64,000 bases of DNA from Viola odorata (taxonomy: Eukaryota > Streptophyta > Magnoliopsida > Malpighiales > Violaceae), in NCBI GenBank assembly GCA_963691705.1, contig OY829540.1, forward strand, positions 3,300,001 to 3,364,000, in the 5' to 3' direction. Each line of letters starts with the position of its first letter. Position 1 is the stretch's first letter. This document shows, one piece after another, positions 26,385 through 40,252 of this stretch. Under the pieces are notes generated by a model. The model was not told the DNA's origin, ran no database searches, and worked only from the letters and a program-made list of their open reading frames with translations. The translations under genes and the position numbers were made by a program.

Positions 26385-27921
26385 ATGAGTGGAGATAATT
26401 TGACGGATGAGGGTTTGAAGGAGCGTGTTGCGTTGGGGGATGTAACAAATCAGGTGAAGAGGGGGTTTTCCTTAGTTACAGGTGATTTAGGGCTTAAATC
26501 TGGAGATGGGTATGGTAAATATGTGGTTAAAGATGGGGAAGGGGATTCTTATTTCGCCAAAAGAGTGTATTTAGGTGTTGAAAACTTGGTCAAAGAGAAA
26601 TGCAAAACAAAATTGGGAGGCGACGATTGTGGGGAGAAGGGTTCATCTGCGCCTACTGATTTCGCGCCCCAAGAATTACAAGAGAATCTTGCGTGTGATG
26701 TCTCGCATTCGCATAGGCCCCAAGAAATGAAGGAGGCGTCTAATTTGTTGGTGGATGGTGGTGTTGATTTTTGCAAGAGTGGTGCTGCGGAAGATGGGGA
26801 TGCATCAAGAGACAGTTGCGGGTCTAGTGGTTCCATGACCTTAAGCGATGATGAAGGGAAACCCGCGTCAAATGTTACGTTGAGTGGTCTAGCTCGAGAA
26901 GGGTTTGTCAGCCATGACTATACAAGTTACAGCAAGGATTTTGATGTAGGCCAATCAGCCAGCGACAAATCTGGAACTGTTGAGTGGTCAAGTTTGTCGA
27001 AGTCACAAGGCTCAAAATCTTTTGAGTTGGGTAAGTGCACTTCTGCCAAGGGTGATGTTTGTACCAACATTAATGCTGGAGATGACTTGCTCAAAACTTG
27101 CTCTTGTTCTTTTTGCTTGAAAGGTAATTCTGAGCCCTTTCCTTTCCCATTGATTCTTAAGTACGTTTTTTTGTTAAGAGTTGTCTTTCCAATCATTTGC
27201 ATATGAGCTAAGTTGTATATCTTTGTTCTGCAATTTGCAAATCAGCTGCTTATATCTGGTCAGACCTTTACTACCAGGACGTCAAGGGTCGAATATCTGG
27301 TAAGTTAATCTTAAGCAAATGAACTATGATTGTTGAAAGGTGGTCCGACCACTTTAGTTTGTCACTGTGAAGCAGAATTCTCTGAGTTGTAACTGTCACT
27401 GATATGGTTCATCTCTGTCCTCTCAGGATTGAAGAGGAGTCAGAAAGAAGCGAGCATATTGGTCAACAAATATGCTAGAGGAAAGCAGACTGACACGCAA
27501 GGCCAAGGAACCTCCAGCAAGTCATCCAAATTAGAATCTGACCTGACGGGACAGTGGAGGTTTCTCTTTCGTAACATGGAGGATATATTTGCTCATGAAT
27601 GCAGCCAGCTTGTGAGTGTAACCTTTTCCTGTTCCTAGACTTCATTTTTGCTCTGGAATTATTAAAACTCTTGTCCATTTTTCACTTTGTTGTCTTTTGG
27701 CTTCTTTGTCAGTTTTCATGGGTACTTACTGTCAATGTCATCAGGAAGATTACTTTTCAACTTAATCATTGAATATTATGTCTTAAATTTGATATCTCAT
27801 TTTGACAAGATCCCTTACATCATGCTTGCAGCAAGCTAACTTTGTCAATCTGAAAGATTTGAGAGAGAATTGCAAGATCGATCTTGAGAGGACCACTGGC
27901 ATGCCTTCAGACAAATATTAG
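26385..27921 (+). CDS. Uncharacterised plant protein with conserved C-terminal module
   Basis: Four exons, 26385-27123, 27246-27299, 27427-27611 and 27832-27921, join in frame to 355 residues. The first ~240 residues are low-complexity, acidic and serine-rich (for example GSSGSMTLSDDEGKPAS), with no recognised domain. The end of exon 1 through exon 4 forms a compact module: TCSCSFCLKA, AAYIWSDLYYQDVKGR, LKRSQKEASILVNKYARGK, and a WRFLFRNMEDIFAHECSQL helix-like segment. It ends after ERTTGMPSDKY. Exons 2-4 are short and in phase, and codon structure is clean, so this looks like a real expressed gene. The module seems familiar from plant hypothetical proteins, but I cannot name the family or a function. 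Start at the Met after TTCTTAAG; a further open stretch upstream has no ATG. Confidence 0.75.
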
Positions 27922-30900
27922 TGTTGTGCTTTTCGAACACCTATGATAACTGTAAGCTTGTCCTGTCACTATTGTTCTGCTAATTTGGGCACCCGGCGTA
28001 CACACTTGCATGATTGTGTGCAAATTCCCCTTCCATGTGATTTTCAGTTGTCGTTTACAATGTTGAATGTTCTTGGAAGTTTTACTATTTCCACAGCAGT
28101 TGTATTCTATCCATGCGCAATTTGTAATGCTTGTTGTTGTGATCCTCATCTAGATGAGCAAGAATTTCCATTGTAGAGATGAGAGAATTGAAACTCTAAT
28201 TCTCCTCCATCCGTTATAGTTGTATCTGATTACATTACCTTAGCTCAATGTTTTCTCTCAGTTTTGGTGTTATTGGTTGGATAAATCTCTTTTACTGTCC
28301 AAGGTTGAAAATTAGTTTTTCTGTATTCATGTACAAGACTGAGCACTAGTGAAGAAGCTCTAACTAGTTCCTTTTATTTGATTTGTTTTACTCTCTCCCT
28401 GTTCTTAAGGAGATGTTCTTAACGGTGAGGGGTGGGGGGTGGGGGTGTTCATGCAATTCAAACCAGGTATGAGCATAAAAGCACACCATTTTGTTTTCTT
28501 TAATGGTCCTTTCTGAAAAATTGAAGTTGTTTATTTGCTGTCAGTGCACCATATTTACACCGGCATAGCAATTCAAATCATCATTTTTTTCCCTTGCAAA
28601 ATTACGTTGATGTAGGCTTAGATGTGAAAGTTAGCTTTGTCCTCTGCACATTTTAGTGCAAGTCTGTTGTTGCGTCTCAAACTTGTTCTTGTATGGCACA
28701 ACACAACTTTGTGCACAGGCTCTCATTTTGCATGCATAATTTTGTTCATATTCTGGACAACCCATCTTGTTTTTACACTCACCTTGTTCTGGACCTAACA
28801 GAAGATCAAGGTGCTAACCATGTTTGGTAGGGAAGGGAAGGCAAGGGTGCCACTAATAGTCAAGGTTTCACATAACCAACGGTTGAATCATGGTATATTT
28901 CATTGCCACTTTGCCTTGACTGATAATTTCAATTATAATGCGAAGTTTTAAGTGAAAACTGAAATCTTCTTTGTGTAGCTCAGTCGTACATTTTGCAAAA
29001 CAGTTAAGGCTAAGTTTTAAGTCCAGGTCCCTATCTCTGCATCCTTATCTAAACAATAGAAACAATTATTAGGAAATGCTAGTAGTAGTATGGTCTTGCC
29101 TTGAACCATGCCTTGAGCCCTAGTTATGTTCTGCACACACTGTCTCTACATGTGATGCATTCATTGCTGTGTTTGTTTGTTGTTCACTTTAAAACAGTTG
29201 GATAAATTCTCAGTTTCTGTTTTCATTTTTCTTTCTTTGCTGTTTTTGTTGAAAGGTGGTTTATTTGTTTATAATTTTAAGGACTTATCTATCATTTTCA
29301 ACTAGAGCATTGTAGCATCATAGCTTCTATTGCGGTTGATTCATTTTTTTTAGGGTTTGATCATGTTCGAACGAGATTTGAAAGATATAACACATCCTAC
29401 TTGCCTATTTCTTTGTGGTGGAGTAGTAGCAATACTGCGACCTTCAAAGGATTTTTTTTCAAGATTCCCAAAGAACAACCTGTTGAGGCTTTGATTTTGT
29501 TTGGGTGGGTATTTGTCAATTCCATTTATTGGAACTGTGGCTTTCCTCTAGCCACGGCTAGTGCTATAATATCCATTTTTGTCCGGTTTCATTTTTATCA
29601 CATTTTATACATTCTACTATATACCATCTTTTTCTAAAACATTTTTGACCCTTCACATTTTATACATTCTACTATATAACATTCTTTTTCTAAAAAGAAT
29701 GCTCTTGCAATTTCAATTTGGACTTCTGATAAAGTTGAGTTCTGGTATCTAATAACTTGCTCCTACCAAAATCTATCAAGGACCACACTTTCATTGCCTA
29801 TAATGCTCTATAGTCACCATCCTAGCAATTACTTAATAAGGAAAAATCTTACTTCTTAAGCCTTGGGATTGTCTAATATAGTAGGTGTAATTCTCTATGC
29901 CTTTTAGCATAATACTATTTCCATTCGAGCATTATCGGTTCTATTTTCTGTATTTTTCATAAATAAGTTTATATGATGGAGGTCTTTCTTGTTTTTTCTC
30001 TCTTTCTGTCTTATATATTTATGTGCCTTAAACAATTATTTGCAACTCACACGAATCTTGATCCTGACCTTAAGTTTTCGTATGTATTACGATTCTTGGG
30101 GATGTTAACATACAACAATGACCTATTTAAAGATGGGAAAGTTTACAATTTTGTTTAAATTATTAAGGTGATAATGGCCTGGTCCTATGATTATTATTTT
30201 ATTTAGTTCTGTACCAAAAATGTTACTAAAATTAGGATTGGTCTACTAGTGAAAATACATTAATTACTACAACATTTGATCTCTTTAAAGAATAATTCAT
30301 GTTAAAAATATATATAATGTTTGTCCATTGCTTTGACCATCATCATCATCCCTTATTGCCTCCAATAATTTTAATTTTAAACGGCTTTCCGCCACCATTG
30401 GTGGTGGTGACAATATCCTCCACCCTCAAAAGGTCAAAATGGTTTATTTAGGCTAGCTATTAGCTAGTGCTCCTAGTAGTGGTGAGATTCTCTCTTTTTT
30501 TTCCGTTGAAAAACAAACTTATCTCTAGTTTAGCTTGTGCCACGTTTCACTTTGCAGGTTGATAATTCTCTTAATTTAATCATTTCTGTTGAATATTAGT
30601 ACAACTATTATGTGGTTCATTGAGATTTGACATTTGAATGAGTCAACTAATTAAATAATATGTAAATTAATCTTTTAGGTATATGTATTGGTGGCCAGAA
30701 TATGAAATTTGGTTTGAGACCGTGATGGGGCATCAAAAAATAATTAGAGTCAATGATAATAGTTTTTTATATAGTAAAACCAACCGGTGTTTGTACCAAA
30801 TATACAAATGACAGCCTTAGTTTTTAATTAGGGTGTGGTTTGTTAAAAAATAACGTGAACCAATCAGGTTTTAAAATTATTTTAAATTGAAAGTGTAGTT

Positions 30901-32373
30901 TATTGAAATTGATAAATATGAAGTTTAAATAAATAAATTACAAATCGAGAGTGTGATCCAAATATTGGGTATAAACTAGATTGACTTTTTAACTTTATTT
31001 TCTTTTTATTTTTGGGTTATGATCAATCCATGCTATTGTGGCAAAATTTCTTCTTCTTCTTATGCTATTGTGGCAAAATACTAATTTATTGAAGCACATT
31101 AAGCATTTGATCTTCTTCTTCTTCTTCCCAATAAGTTTGTTAAGAAACCAGAAAGACAATGAAAGTTTTGGTGCCACGATATACGAGTATAGAAAAATTA
31201 TTTCAAACAAAATGTAGCTAAATACTTTTTGTATGTTTATAAAATTAAAAATAAAGATTATTAGAAGTGCAAAATATAAAATATGATGATAAATAAAATT
31301 AATAATTTGAATAATAACATCGATCAATGACTAAAGTCAAACAATAAAACATAAAAAAATATAACAGAAGCATGATGCCAACAAAGTGAAGTTTAAGAGG
31401 GGCAGCTTTTTTTGGTAAAAAAAGAAAAAAGAGTTAAGAGGAAGGTTGTAAAATTCGGATCGGTTATAAATTCGGTATGAGAAAAATGGTCTAGGGTTAG
31501 AGGGTTGACCCGGAAAAATCCGAAATAGTTAGATTTATCCGTAATTTTAATCATATATAATAAACTACCATATTTGTTATCACAAAGTAAGTGAATAGAA
31601 TTTTGTTATGTAAATTTTAAAGTAATATGGGTACTTTTGATTTTTAATTTTTTGTTGGAAAATATCTAAGAGGAAAATATGAATTATCAATTTTAATAGT
31701 CAATATTATACCATCTATGATGTGCATGTATTGAAAATGGAAATAATTGATGAAAGTTAAAGAAAAAAATAGAAATAAAACCATAGAAATGGCACAAAAT
31801 AATTAAAGGAATGAAAAGAAAAAAGAAGACATGATATAAAATAATACTACATGGGAAAGAATACAGTTACAACTCTCCATAAGCCTATAAATTTGACAAT
31901 AATCATGGATCATTGATGCATTGTACTTTTACATATTGGCCTAGATTTATATTTTTGTTAGGCCCGCAAATAATATAGTTTAGTCAAAAAAATTATTCTT
32001 GACCGAACCAATTGAATAGATTTTTTTTATAAAAAAATTAATGAACCTGGGAAGACTTCTTGACTGGGTTGATTGGGTCACTAGTTGACCCGGCCGAACC
32101 GTTTGAAAACCCGTAAAAGAGGATTTTAAGCGATTTAAAACCCGACCTAATGCTTGGTCACCGATTTTCTCGTTCGAACCAGTCGAATTGGGCCGAGTTT
32201 GACTACCTTAGTTAAGAGTCAATAGAACAATGAGAGGAGTAAAACGCGTCTTTTTTTTTGTCTATCTAACCACCCTCGGTTTTCAAAAGAATGACGTTTA
32301 CTAGTGTTATCAATCTCGTAATGTATCGGTAAGTATGAATGGTACGTTCAATCTCAATAGTAAAAATGAGATA
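27922..32373. other. Gene-poor stretch
   Basis: No coding exon was supported over 4.4 kb. Seen: the 3' UTR of the preceding gene near 27922-28170; a short direct repeat 'cacattttatacattctactatata' at about 29600 and 29655; a self-complementary ccaccattggtggtgg near 30391; and TCGGTT/GACCCGG-rich DNA at 31450-31510 and 32060-32200, like the hAT-like segment at 4238 but without definable ends. Confidence 0.5.
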
Positions 32374-32633
32374 CTCCATCTGGGGCAAAATAAATGACTT
32401 CCTCGCATCCCAATATTCAGTAGGGAACACATATCAAGGAGGCCGGATGACTTACTATTTAACCCCAAAAAATTCTGTACTTTTTTTCGAACGTACGTTA
32501 ATCCTTAACGTACTTCCGAGAAAAAATTAGGAGCAAAATTGTCTCAAATAGTGACTGTTCCAGCCTCTTTAAGATACGTGCCGGAACAGTAAAAGCAAAT
32601 CCTAAAACGACTATTGTTTTGCCCCGAAAGGAG
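32374..32633. mobile_element. Stowaway-like MITE (copy 3)
   Basis: The left end, CTCCATCTGGGGCAAAATAA, and the reverse complement of the right end, CTCCTTTCGGGGCAAAACAA, are inverted. TA dinucleotides flank both sides (32372-32373 and 32634-32635). The core 'cgaacgtacgttaatccttaacgtacttccgagaaaaaat' and 'caaaattgtctcaaatagtga' match the copies at 1018 and 1526, although the terminal repeats differ. Confidence 0.7.
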
Positions 32634-35600
32634 TATAAAATATGTCGTACCATCTCAATTTCTATCTCGGTTCATATCAATCATACTGGTCAAAGAACGA
32701 CGGTACGTCTCATCCTAATGCTAAAAAATGTACCATAAATGTTGAAATTGTTTGTAAATTTATATGTAATTGTACGTACATATATAGAAATAAAATACTA
32801 AAATTCTAACCGAGATCGATATTTTAACCACAATCAATACATCCCGTTTGAATGGTAAAATTGAAACTCTCACCAGCACGGAATCGACAACCATGTGTTT
32901 TTATCTATCAAAATGTAATTACTTGCACCAACACTGCTACTCTCTTTTAAAGATAAAAGAAAGCAAACTACTAAGAACCCATCCAAATCGTTGTAAGAGA
33001 TGAGCAGAATCTAGACACACGAAATGAATCACATGAAGAACCCCACGTGCTATGCCCTTCGTCTTCAACAATATTAATTTAATTTTACTTCAACATTTTC
33101 CATCATTGTTTTTCTCATTCCCTTTTTGAATTTGAACCCTAAATTAAAAGTTGATAGAATGTTCATGTATTGGTGTTTTTAACGCATTTTTATGTAGACG
33201 CACGTCACATAGGTATTGTAGACTCTATAGTGTCGGTAAGAAGTGAGAAATGAGAAGAGTAGCAGTATTACTGCAGTAGTGACTGGTTAGTTGAGTTGGG
33301 TTTTGGATTTGCCTTTTCCTTTTCATAATTTGTTCTCCAAAAACAAAAAAACAAGAGCACATAGATCATCACGTCGATCAAGGTCTTCTCTTCACCTGGT
33401 GCGCACATTTCTTCACTTTGTTCTTCACATGTTCATGCACTCCCCTCCCTCATTTTTTATCTTATTTTGTTGGAAGTTTGTGCTAAAAATAATTATTATT
33501 TTTATACTATATTTATTTATTATTTACTTACTTATGGGATTTTTTATTTTCTTAGTGAGGGGGACACATTTGAAGACTCTTCAAGTAGCGTGAAGACCAT
33601 ATAAGAAAGATTTTGAGAGGAAGAAAAAGTGTGGAAGACTCTTCAAGCCGTTAAGAGGCGCCAATTTTCGTACCACATTGGAAAATATATATAGCTTACT
33701 TACTTAATTACTCTTCATGCTTCTTAAAAACATACCTTAATTAATTAATCACAACCATCTAATTAATTTATATGATTTTTCAATTTATTGGGAAAAAAAC
33801 ACTAATTTAAATTATTTTTTAACACCAATTACAAGAGTGCTTTTCTAATGCAAAGCTAGGACTTTTGATTACTAATCTATATTTATTTATCATTCTTTGA
33901 TGTAGTTTTAAAAGAGTATTTATTCTATAAAATTTGGAATTAATTAATTATAATTCGTTTAAAATAATTGGAATTATTTTTAGAAATTAAATGCTTGCAA
34001 TAAGTTGTTGTATACACACCCGATTAAAAAACTAAAAAAGAAGAAGAAATTAATCCAATATTAACAAAAAAATTTACCCAAAAATTATATAATACATCTA
34101 GAGCACTCAATAATTTTGTTCATCATGAATGATATTATGATACTGATAGATGAGTAAGGTAAAATGGTAGAAGAATTTATCCAGAGGTGTGCTTTGGCCA
34201 TGCGTGGATTGGAAGTGATTTCCACGTTGGAAATGACGTGTAATTGTGTCAACGTGGACCCTACCGACTTTCAATTTCGTGTGGGGACACGACTGACGGA
34301 CGGACCAACCAGAGTTGATAGAATTGATCCCTTGGCTTACCACTTACGCAACTCTAAAGCCAATCCTTTTGGTGCGCATCCATCTCAATTCTCAAAAAGT
34401 TTTTCAATTTTGACTTTACACCCAAATTTTTTTTCATTGTGTTTCTCCTGGTGTTCTTCGAACTAAAATTAATTTTATTCGAGCATGGTTAAACTTTCAA
34501 CGGATAAATGATAATTTTAATTTTAAAAATACATTTTTCTTTAACATGTAAGAGCCTTTTAGTTATTTAATTTTATTCTCAAAATAGTTGTCGTTTTGAA
34601 TAAAATAAAAAATATTTTAACAATTATACAAATTTTGCAAAGTATTTGTTGAATAGTTCTTGATTTGTAAAAAGAAAATCTTATAAGAGAGCAACAGGAA
34701 GAAAAGAAACCCAATCATGGTTATCTCCTTCATCCCTTTCCCTATCTTCTTTCTTTTCTGCATTTTGCTTTTTAAAATGAATCTCTTGTCATCTTTAAGA
34801 TTGGGTAAAATTGACCCGACACTACATATTAATTAAATGCCACTTGGTACTAAGTGACAAATCACTACAAGATTAATTACTTAATTAGTGATTATTGAAA
34901 TTTTGAACTTCATAGAATTTAGCACAAAATACTCCACACTCTTCTGGCTGGGCTGAGAATCGGTCCGTTCAGATTTGTTTTCTATATTAAATTTAGAGTT
35001 TATTTTGGCTAATTTTACTTTCTTTATATATGTGTTTTTATTGATTGATAACTCAAATTAATAAAACTAATGAAAAACAATAAAATTGACAGCAAATTCG
35101 ATTTTTCAAATTTAGGTCCCGTAAAATTTTCTAAATAAATACTTTGCTAATTTTTTAAAAATAATTATAAATAGAGGTGAAATTCGAATCTGAATTTGAG
35201 TCTCCAGCATAATTTCCCACGCATTGTTTTTATTCTTCTCTCAATAGCCAAGCGCAAGGCGCCGCAATTGACGATACTTTGTCCATATAGGAATCTGTCG
35301 TCAACAATCACATGATAACGTCCCTAAACCAACCTCCACTAACCATGGTTCAATTAACAAAAGATAAAATTAATTAATCACCTTTTTAAGTTTAAGTTTT
35401 TGTCTTTACTCCAACTACCAAGTATATAGAACCCACCAACACCAAATCCACCTCATTTCCTCGCAATTGCCCTATCCAAATGTAATTAATTAATTACTAA
35501 TTAGCATAATCTCACATTGTAATGATGATCACATTAAAGATATGATTTCTTTTTTCATTTTTCGTTTGGATAAGACTGATGGATGCAATTACTTTTGCCA

Positions 35601-35949
35601 CTAATTTTGATAATCTTGCCTTTAATATTTTTTGCTGCTTCATTTTGGTAGGGTAAGTCATTTATTTGAGTAATATATTCTACCAAAAATCATACTCCCT
35701 CCTATATAAATAAAATGACTCTCTAATTATTTTTGGTTTATTTACACACAAAAAAATACCGTCTACCAGTTTCTAAGATAAGATAATTATTTTTTAATGT
35801 AAATTAATTGCACTTGATGGAATGTAATTAGCTGAGGGAGTGCTTAATTATAACTTAAGCTTACAAAAATAATATTATAATAAAAAAATGTTTTCTATGT
35901 CCTGCACCACATTTAATTACATCATCTCTCTCTTTGTAGAAAAGAAAAA
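32634..35949. other. Gene-poor stretch left of the large Mutator element
   Basis: AT-rich DNA without a convincing coding exon. A repeated gaagactcttcaag occurs near 33572 and 33632. The last nine bases (35941-35949, aaagaaaaa) are the target duplication of the element that follows. Confidence 0.5.
35695..35840. mobile_element. Possible degenerate Stowaway-like MITE
   Basis: CTCCCTCC at the left end and GAGGGAG at the right end are inverted, with TA before the left end but TG after the right. Pairing fails beyond about 7 bases, so this is a weak call. Confidence 0.3.
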
Positions 35950-36236
35950 GGGGTTATAGCATAAAGGCCCCCTGTACTATCGCGAAAAACAGAAACCTCC
36001 CCTGTACTATAAAAAATGATGAACTGACCCATGAACTATTGGTCGGTGGCATAAGGGCCAAAACTAACAGTCAAACTAACTGACTGTTAGTTTTGACCTA
36101 GGGTAGCCAGTTCCCATTTGTTTCCTTCCCGGTTACACCTACAATTTTAAATAAAATGGAAACTAATTAAATCAATTAATTGGAAATAATAACATCCCAA
36201 GAAATAAAAAACACTGGACTCAAACTTAAACTAAAC
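35950..36236. repeat. Left 287-bp TIR of the Mutator-like element
   Basis: Near-identical inverted copy of 42177-42463. It contains an internal inverted pair (actaacagtcaaactaactgactgttagt) near 36063-36094. Confidence 0.92.
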
Positions 36237-36784
36237 GGAATTGAAAGTAAAACTAATCCAACCCACATCAAATCAGAACGCATCTGCTATGGGAAAAGAG
36301 TTTCGCCATTGACACCACGCGAAGAGTTCAATCCCAGTGGTTGAAGGAATAGCGGACGAACTGCAGCGAGAAAGCAAAACTCAATCTTCTATTTTGATAT
36401 TATGGAAATAGCGAAGGGAGGGAAGTAACTTTCAAATTGTGTGGGTGCGACGCGACGAAGGAGGAAGGTACAGGCGTCTGTGCCTTTTTGTCTCTTTCTC
36501 TAAACCAAGGTCAGTGTGCTATCTATTATATTTGCCCGCCTCGATGACAACGAAAGAACCATGCATTGTCAAATATCTGAAAAGTTGTGGTTTTTTTATT
36601 CTATTATAGATTCTATTAAACAGTCATGCATTAGGGGTATAATAAAAAGAAACCCATTGTCTTTATCTGTGTTAGGGTTTCGATTCACATGCTTTCTTAG
36701 TTCTGTTTCGATATTTGTTGAAATTGAATGTATAAATTTGTTGTGGCCTTTTCGTAATTCCTTTTTGAACAATACCATGACAGG

Positions 36785-39700
36785 ATGATCATTACAGTGA
36801 AGATTTTCGTTGGAGGTACATGGGTACTACTTCCAAATCTGCATTATGTAGATGGAGAGGAAATAGTATTCCAAATAGAGCATGATAGGTTGATAATTGA
36901 GGACATACATAAAAGAGTGGTGAATGCAGGATACCTCAATGCGTATCATTATGATGCAAAATACCCATGGCAAGAGATGGAGGTTGGCAAGAGAGGTTTG
37001 AGGAAGGATAAACATGTCAAGAGAATGATTGCAGACATGTTAAGAGATGGTGAAGCTACAATGGAAGTGTATGTGGAACATGTAATCCACAACCCAATTA
37101 CAGTGGTCAATCTTGACAGTGATGAAGAAATGGAAGATGTTGGTGGTGATGATATACCAAATGAAGTTGTTGTTTTTGGTGATGAACATCAGAATGTAGT
37201 TGTTGGTGGTGATGAACAGCAGACTGAAGGTTATGGTGGTGATGAACAGCAAAATGAAGGTTATGGTGCAGAGGAAGTAATGGTTGAAAGTGCACGTGGT
37301 GATGGTGATGTTTGTGTAAGGGTAGGTACAACTGTTGGGCCTGAATGTGAGGGTGGGATTGAAGTAGAGGGAGGAGAGGAGCTAAACCCTGAGAATGGGC
37401 CAGACCATACAAGTGTTGGGCCTGTATGTAGGCCCAATTTAGAGGAAGATGGGCCTAGCTACAGTGGCAATGTATTTGCACATGATGAACCTGATGTAGA
37501 AAGTGATGAGGAAGCTTCAAGGGACAGTTATGCAGAAAGAACCTACAGCTGGGAAGGGGAGGATGATGGAAGTAGTGAGGAACAGCTGAGTGACTTTGTG
37601 GATTCTGAGGAGGATGAAGAAGATGATTTGTTTGATGTAGAGGATGAGGATGTGGATTTAAATTTTGGGGGAGTACATGTTGGGGATGACCAACCCAGAA
37701 ATGACAGAGTGAATAGGCCACCCCACCATGTAGGTCCTACTGTGCCTGATGTGGAGACAGATTACGAAGATAGTGACCATCTAGAAACCCCACCATGCTC
37801 TGACAGTGATGAGGAAGCTGAGAGATTGAGGAGGAGGTATTCAGAGTTCAATGAGGCTACAGATTTTGATGGAGAAATAAAGCTGGAAGTAGGAATGAAG
37901 TTTGCAAGTCATGAAGTGTTTAGGAAGGCTCTTAAGTTGTATTCTATTCAAATAGGACATGACTTTACGTATGTGAAGAATGAGAGAAGTAGAATCACTG
38001 TCCAGTGCAAGAAGCAGTGTGGATGGAGAATACATGCTTCTCCATCAGCAGATAGGAGTGCATTCCAGATCAAGTCCTTCAAGAGAAAGCATTATTGTGG
38101 AAAGGACATAGAGCATCGGAGAGCAAGTGCCAGATGGGTAGCTGAAGCATACTTGGCAGACTTCAAGGATAATCCGGATATGGATTTAGAAGTACTTGCA
38201 AACAGGGTGAGAAGAGAGAAATTTCTTAAGGTTTCCTATCACAAGCTGGTTAGAGCAAGGAAGATAGCTCAGCAACTGATTGAGGGTGAGCATAGTGAGC
38301 AGTACAAGTTGTTGTGGAGTTATGCAGAGGCGATCAGAAAATCAAATCCTGGTAGCTCAGTTAAAATTATTGCTCAAGATGGGGTGTTCCAGAGGTTGTA
38401 CATGTGCCTGGATGCTTGTAAGCGTGGGTTCGTGAGGTGTTGTAGGCCATTTATTGGCATTGATGGTTGTCACCTGAAAGGTACATTCAAGGGACACTTA
38501 CTATCAGCAATAGGAAAAGATGCGAATGGAAACATCTTCCCTATTGCTTGGGCAGTAGTTGATTCTGAATGCAAGGAAAACTGGATGTGATTTTTAGAGA
38601 GGTTGAAGGATGACATTGGGTCATTGAAGGAGTGGTGTTTCATGTCTGACAGGCAAAAGGTACATTAATATTACTGTCTTCATGTTAACTACCAATTCAA
38701 AAGTATTTTCAATAACAATTTTCTCTTTTATGCAGGGTTTGCAAAATATCTTTGATACTGAACTCAAAGATGTTGATCACAGGTACTGTGTGAGGCACAT
38801 ATGGAATAATTTCAAAGGAGAGTTTGGAGGGAGCAAGCATATGAAAGATATATTATGGGATGCAGCAAGATCATATACAGTGACAAAGTTCAACATTCAT
38901 CTTGAGAAAGTTAAGTGTGAAAATCCACTTGCATATGCTTGGTTGAAGAGGATACCTCCTCAGAGGTGGTCAAGGCATGCTTTCAATAATTGGGTTATGT
39001 GTGATCTTCTCTTGAATAACCTATCTGAGAGTTTTAATTCATATGTCAGGTAATGTGTGATATTACCATATTTTGGACTATGTTTACTTACAAAATCAAA
39101 TTCTGAGAATTTATTAATTTGTACGTGTGATAGACTTGCAAGGAAGAAGCCAATTCTGACTTGTCTGGAGGTTATTAGGAGATTGCTGATGAAACGGTTC
39201 TATATAAAGTACCAAGGAATGTTGTTGTATGAAGGGACAATTTGTCCACGATGGTTCAACATGTTAGAGAAATGGATTGAAGATTGTCAGTCCTACATTG
39301 TGTACCCTCATTCCCAGCTGCACAAGTTTGAGATAGAGCACATAAATGGAGAGAAGTGTACTTGTGACTTGCAAGAGAAGACTTGTTCTTGCAAGAGGTG
39401 GGACATGACAGGAGTGCCTTGTAGGCATGCCTCAGCTGCTTACTTGTTCATGAAGAAGAATCCTCATGACTATATACACCTGGCTTATAAGAAGACTACA
39501 TTTTTAGAATCATACAAAGATGGCATTTTGCCAGTCCCTGATCAAAGTGAGTGGCCTGTGGTTGAAGGCCATTATGAGTTGAGGCCTCCTGAACGTATGC
39601 TACAGAGTGGTAGACCAAGGCTCAAGAGAAGGAGGGAGGCTGGAGAGGCAGGTCCACCTAACCCAACTAGATTGACAAAGGGTGGGGTGGTTATGACATG

Positions 39701-40218
39701 CAGAAATTGTAGGGCAAGGGGACATAATACAAGGACATGTCCTCAGTCTATGAGGGCTGATATACCACCCTTGAGGAGGAGAGGGAAACAAGCACCCCCA
39801 CCAACCCCAATTACACCTGACTGTGAACCTGGCCATGCTGCAAGAGGTCCTGGCAGTACTCACGAAGATGTGCCTGAGGTGAGGCCTCTTGAGTTATGTT
39901 CATTCAATATTAATATTTTTATACACCCTCATTTTGATGTTATGGTTGTTGTTTGTGGTTTCTGTTTGTTTTTAGGATAATGATGAGGATGCAAGTTCCA
40001 GTGCAAGATTTGCTAGGACCTCTACATCAATGCCTTCTTCAAGTCCAATGCCTTCTCCATTAATGCCACCAATGACTGCACCTGGACCAATTCCTTCAAG
40101 TCCAATGGCTGCACCATTAGTGCCACCAATGACTGCACCTGGACCAATTCCTGAGACAACAACCCAACAGACTAGAAAGAAACGGATATGGAGACCAACA
40201 AGGGAGTGGATCCCTTGA
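36785..40218 (+). pseudogene. MuDR-type transposase with one in-frame stop
   Basis: Exons 36785-38659, 38736-39049, 39134-39878 and 39976-40218 join in frame to 1058 codons plus stop. A likely leader intron ends at CAG just before the ATG. Order: PB1-like N-terminus (VKIFVGGTWVLLPN); long acidic linker with GGDEQQ repeats; MuDR DNA-binding region from about 365; catalytic domain with the first Asp in GIDGCHLKG (residue 560), the second in MSDRQKG (622), and a CVRH motif and LSESFN glutamate in exon 2; SWIM finger CSCKRWDMTGVPCRHA; CCHC knuckle CRNCRARGHNTRTC; Pro-rich tail with a repeated PPMTAPGPIP. TGA at 38588-38590 (codon 602) replaces the Trp expected in NWxWFLERL. All else is open, so this is a very recent pseudogene or a readthrough candidate. 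Confidence 0.9.
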
Positions 40219-40252
40219 TGATGTTCATTTTGGATGTTTATTTTGGCAATTT

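Noticed and set aside
33291..33593. 100-codon frame rich in Phe/His/Leu
   Set aside because: Low-complexity translation of T-rich DNA with no homology pattern.
34164..34466. 100-codon frame (MVEEFIQRCALAMRG...)
   Set aside because: Looks more protein-like than its neighbours, but no domain, no exon partners and no recognisable family. Not enough to call a gene.
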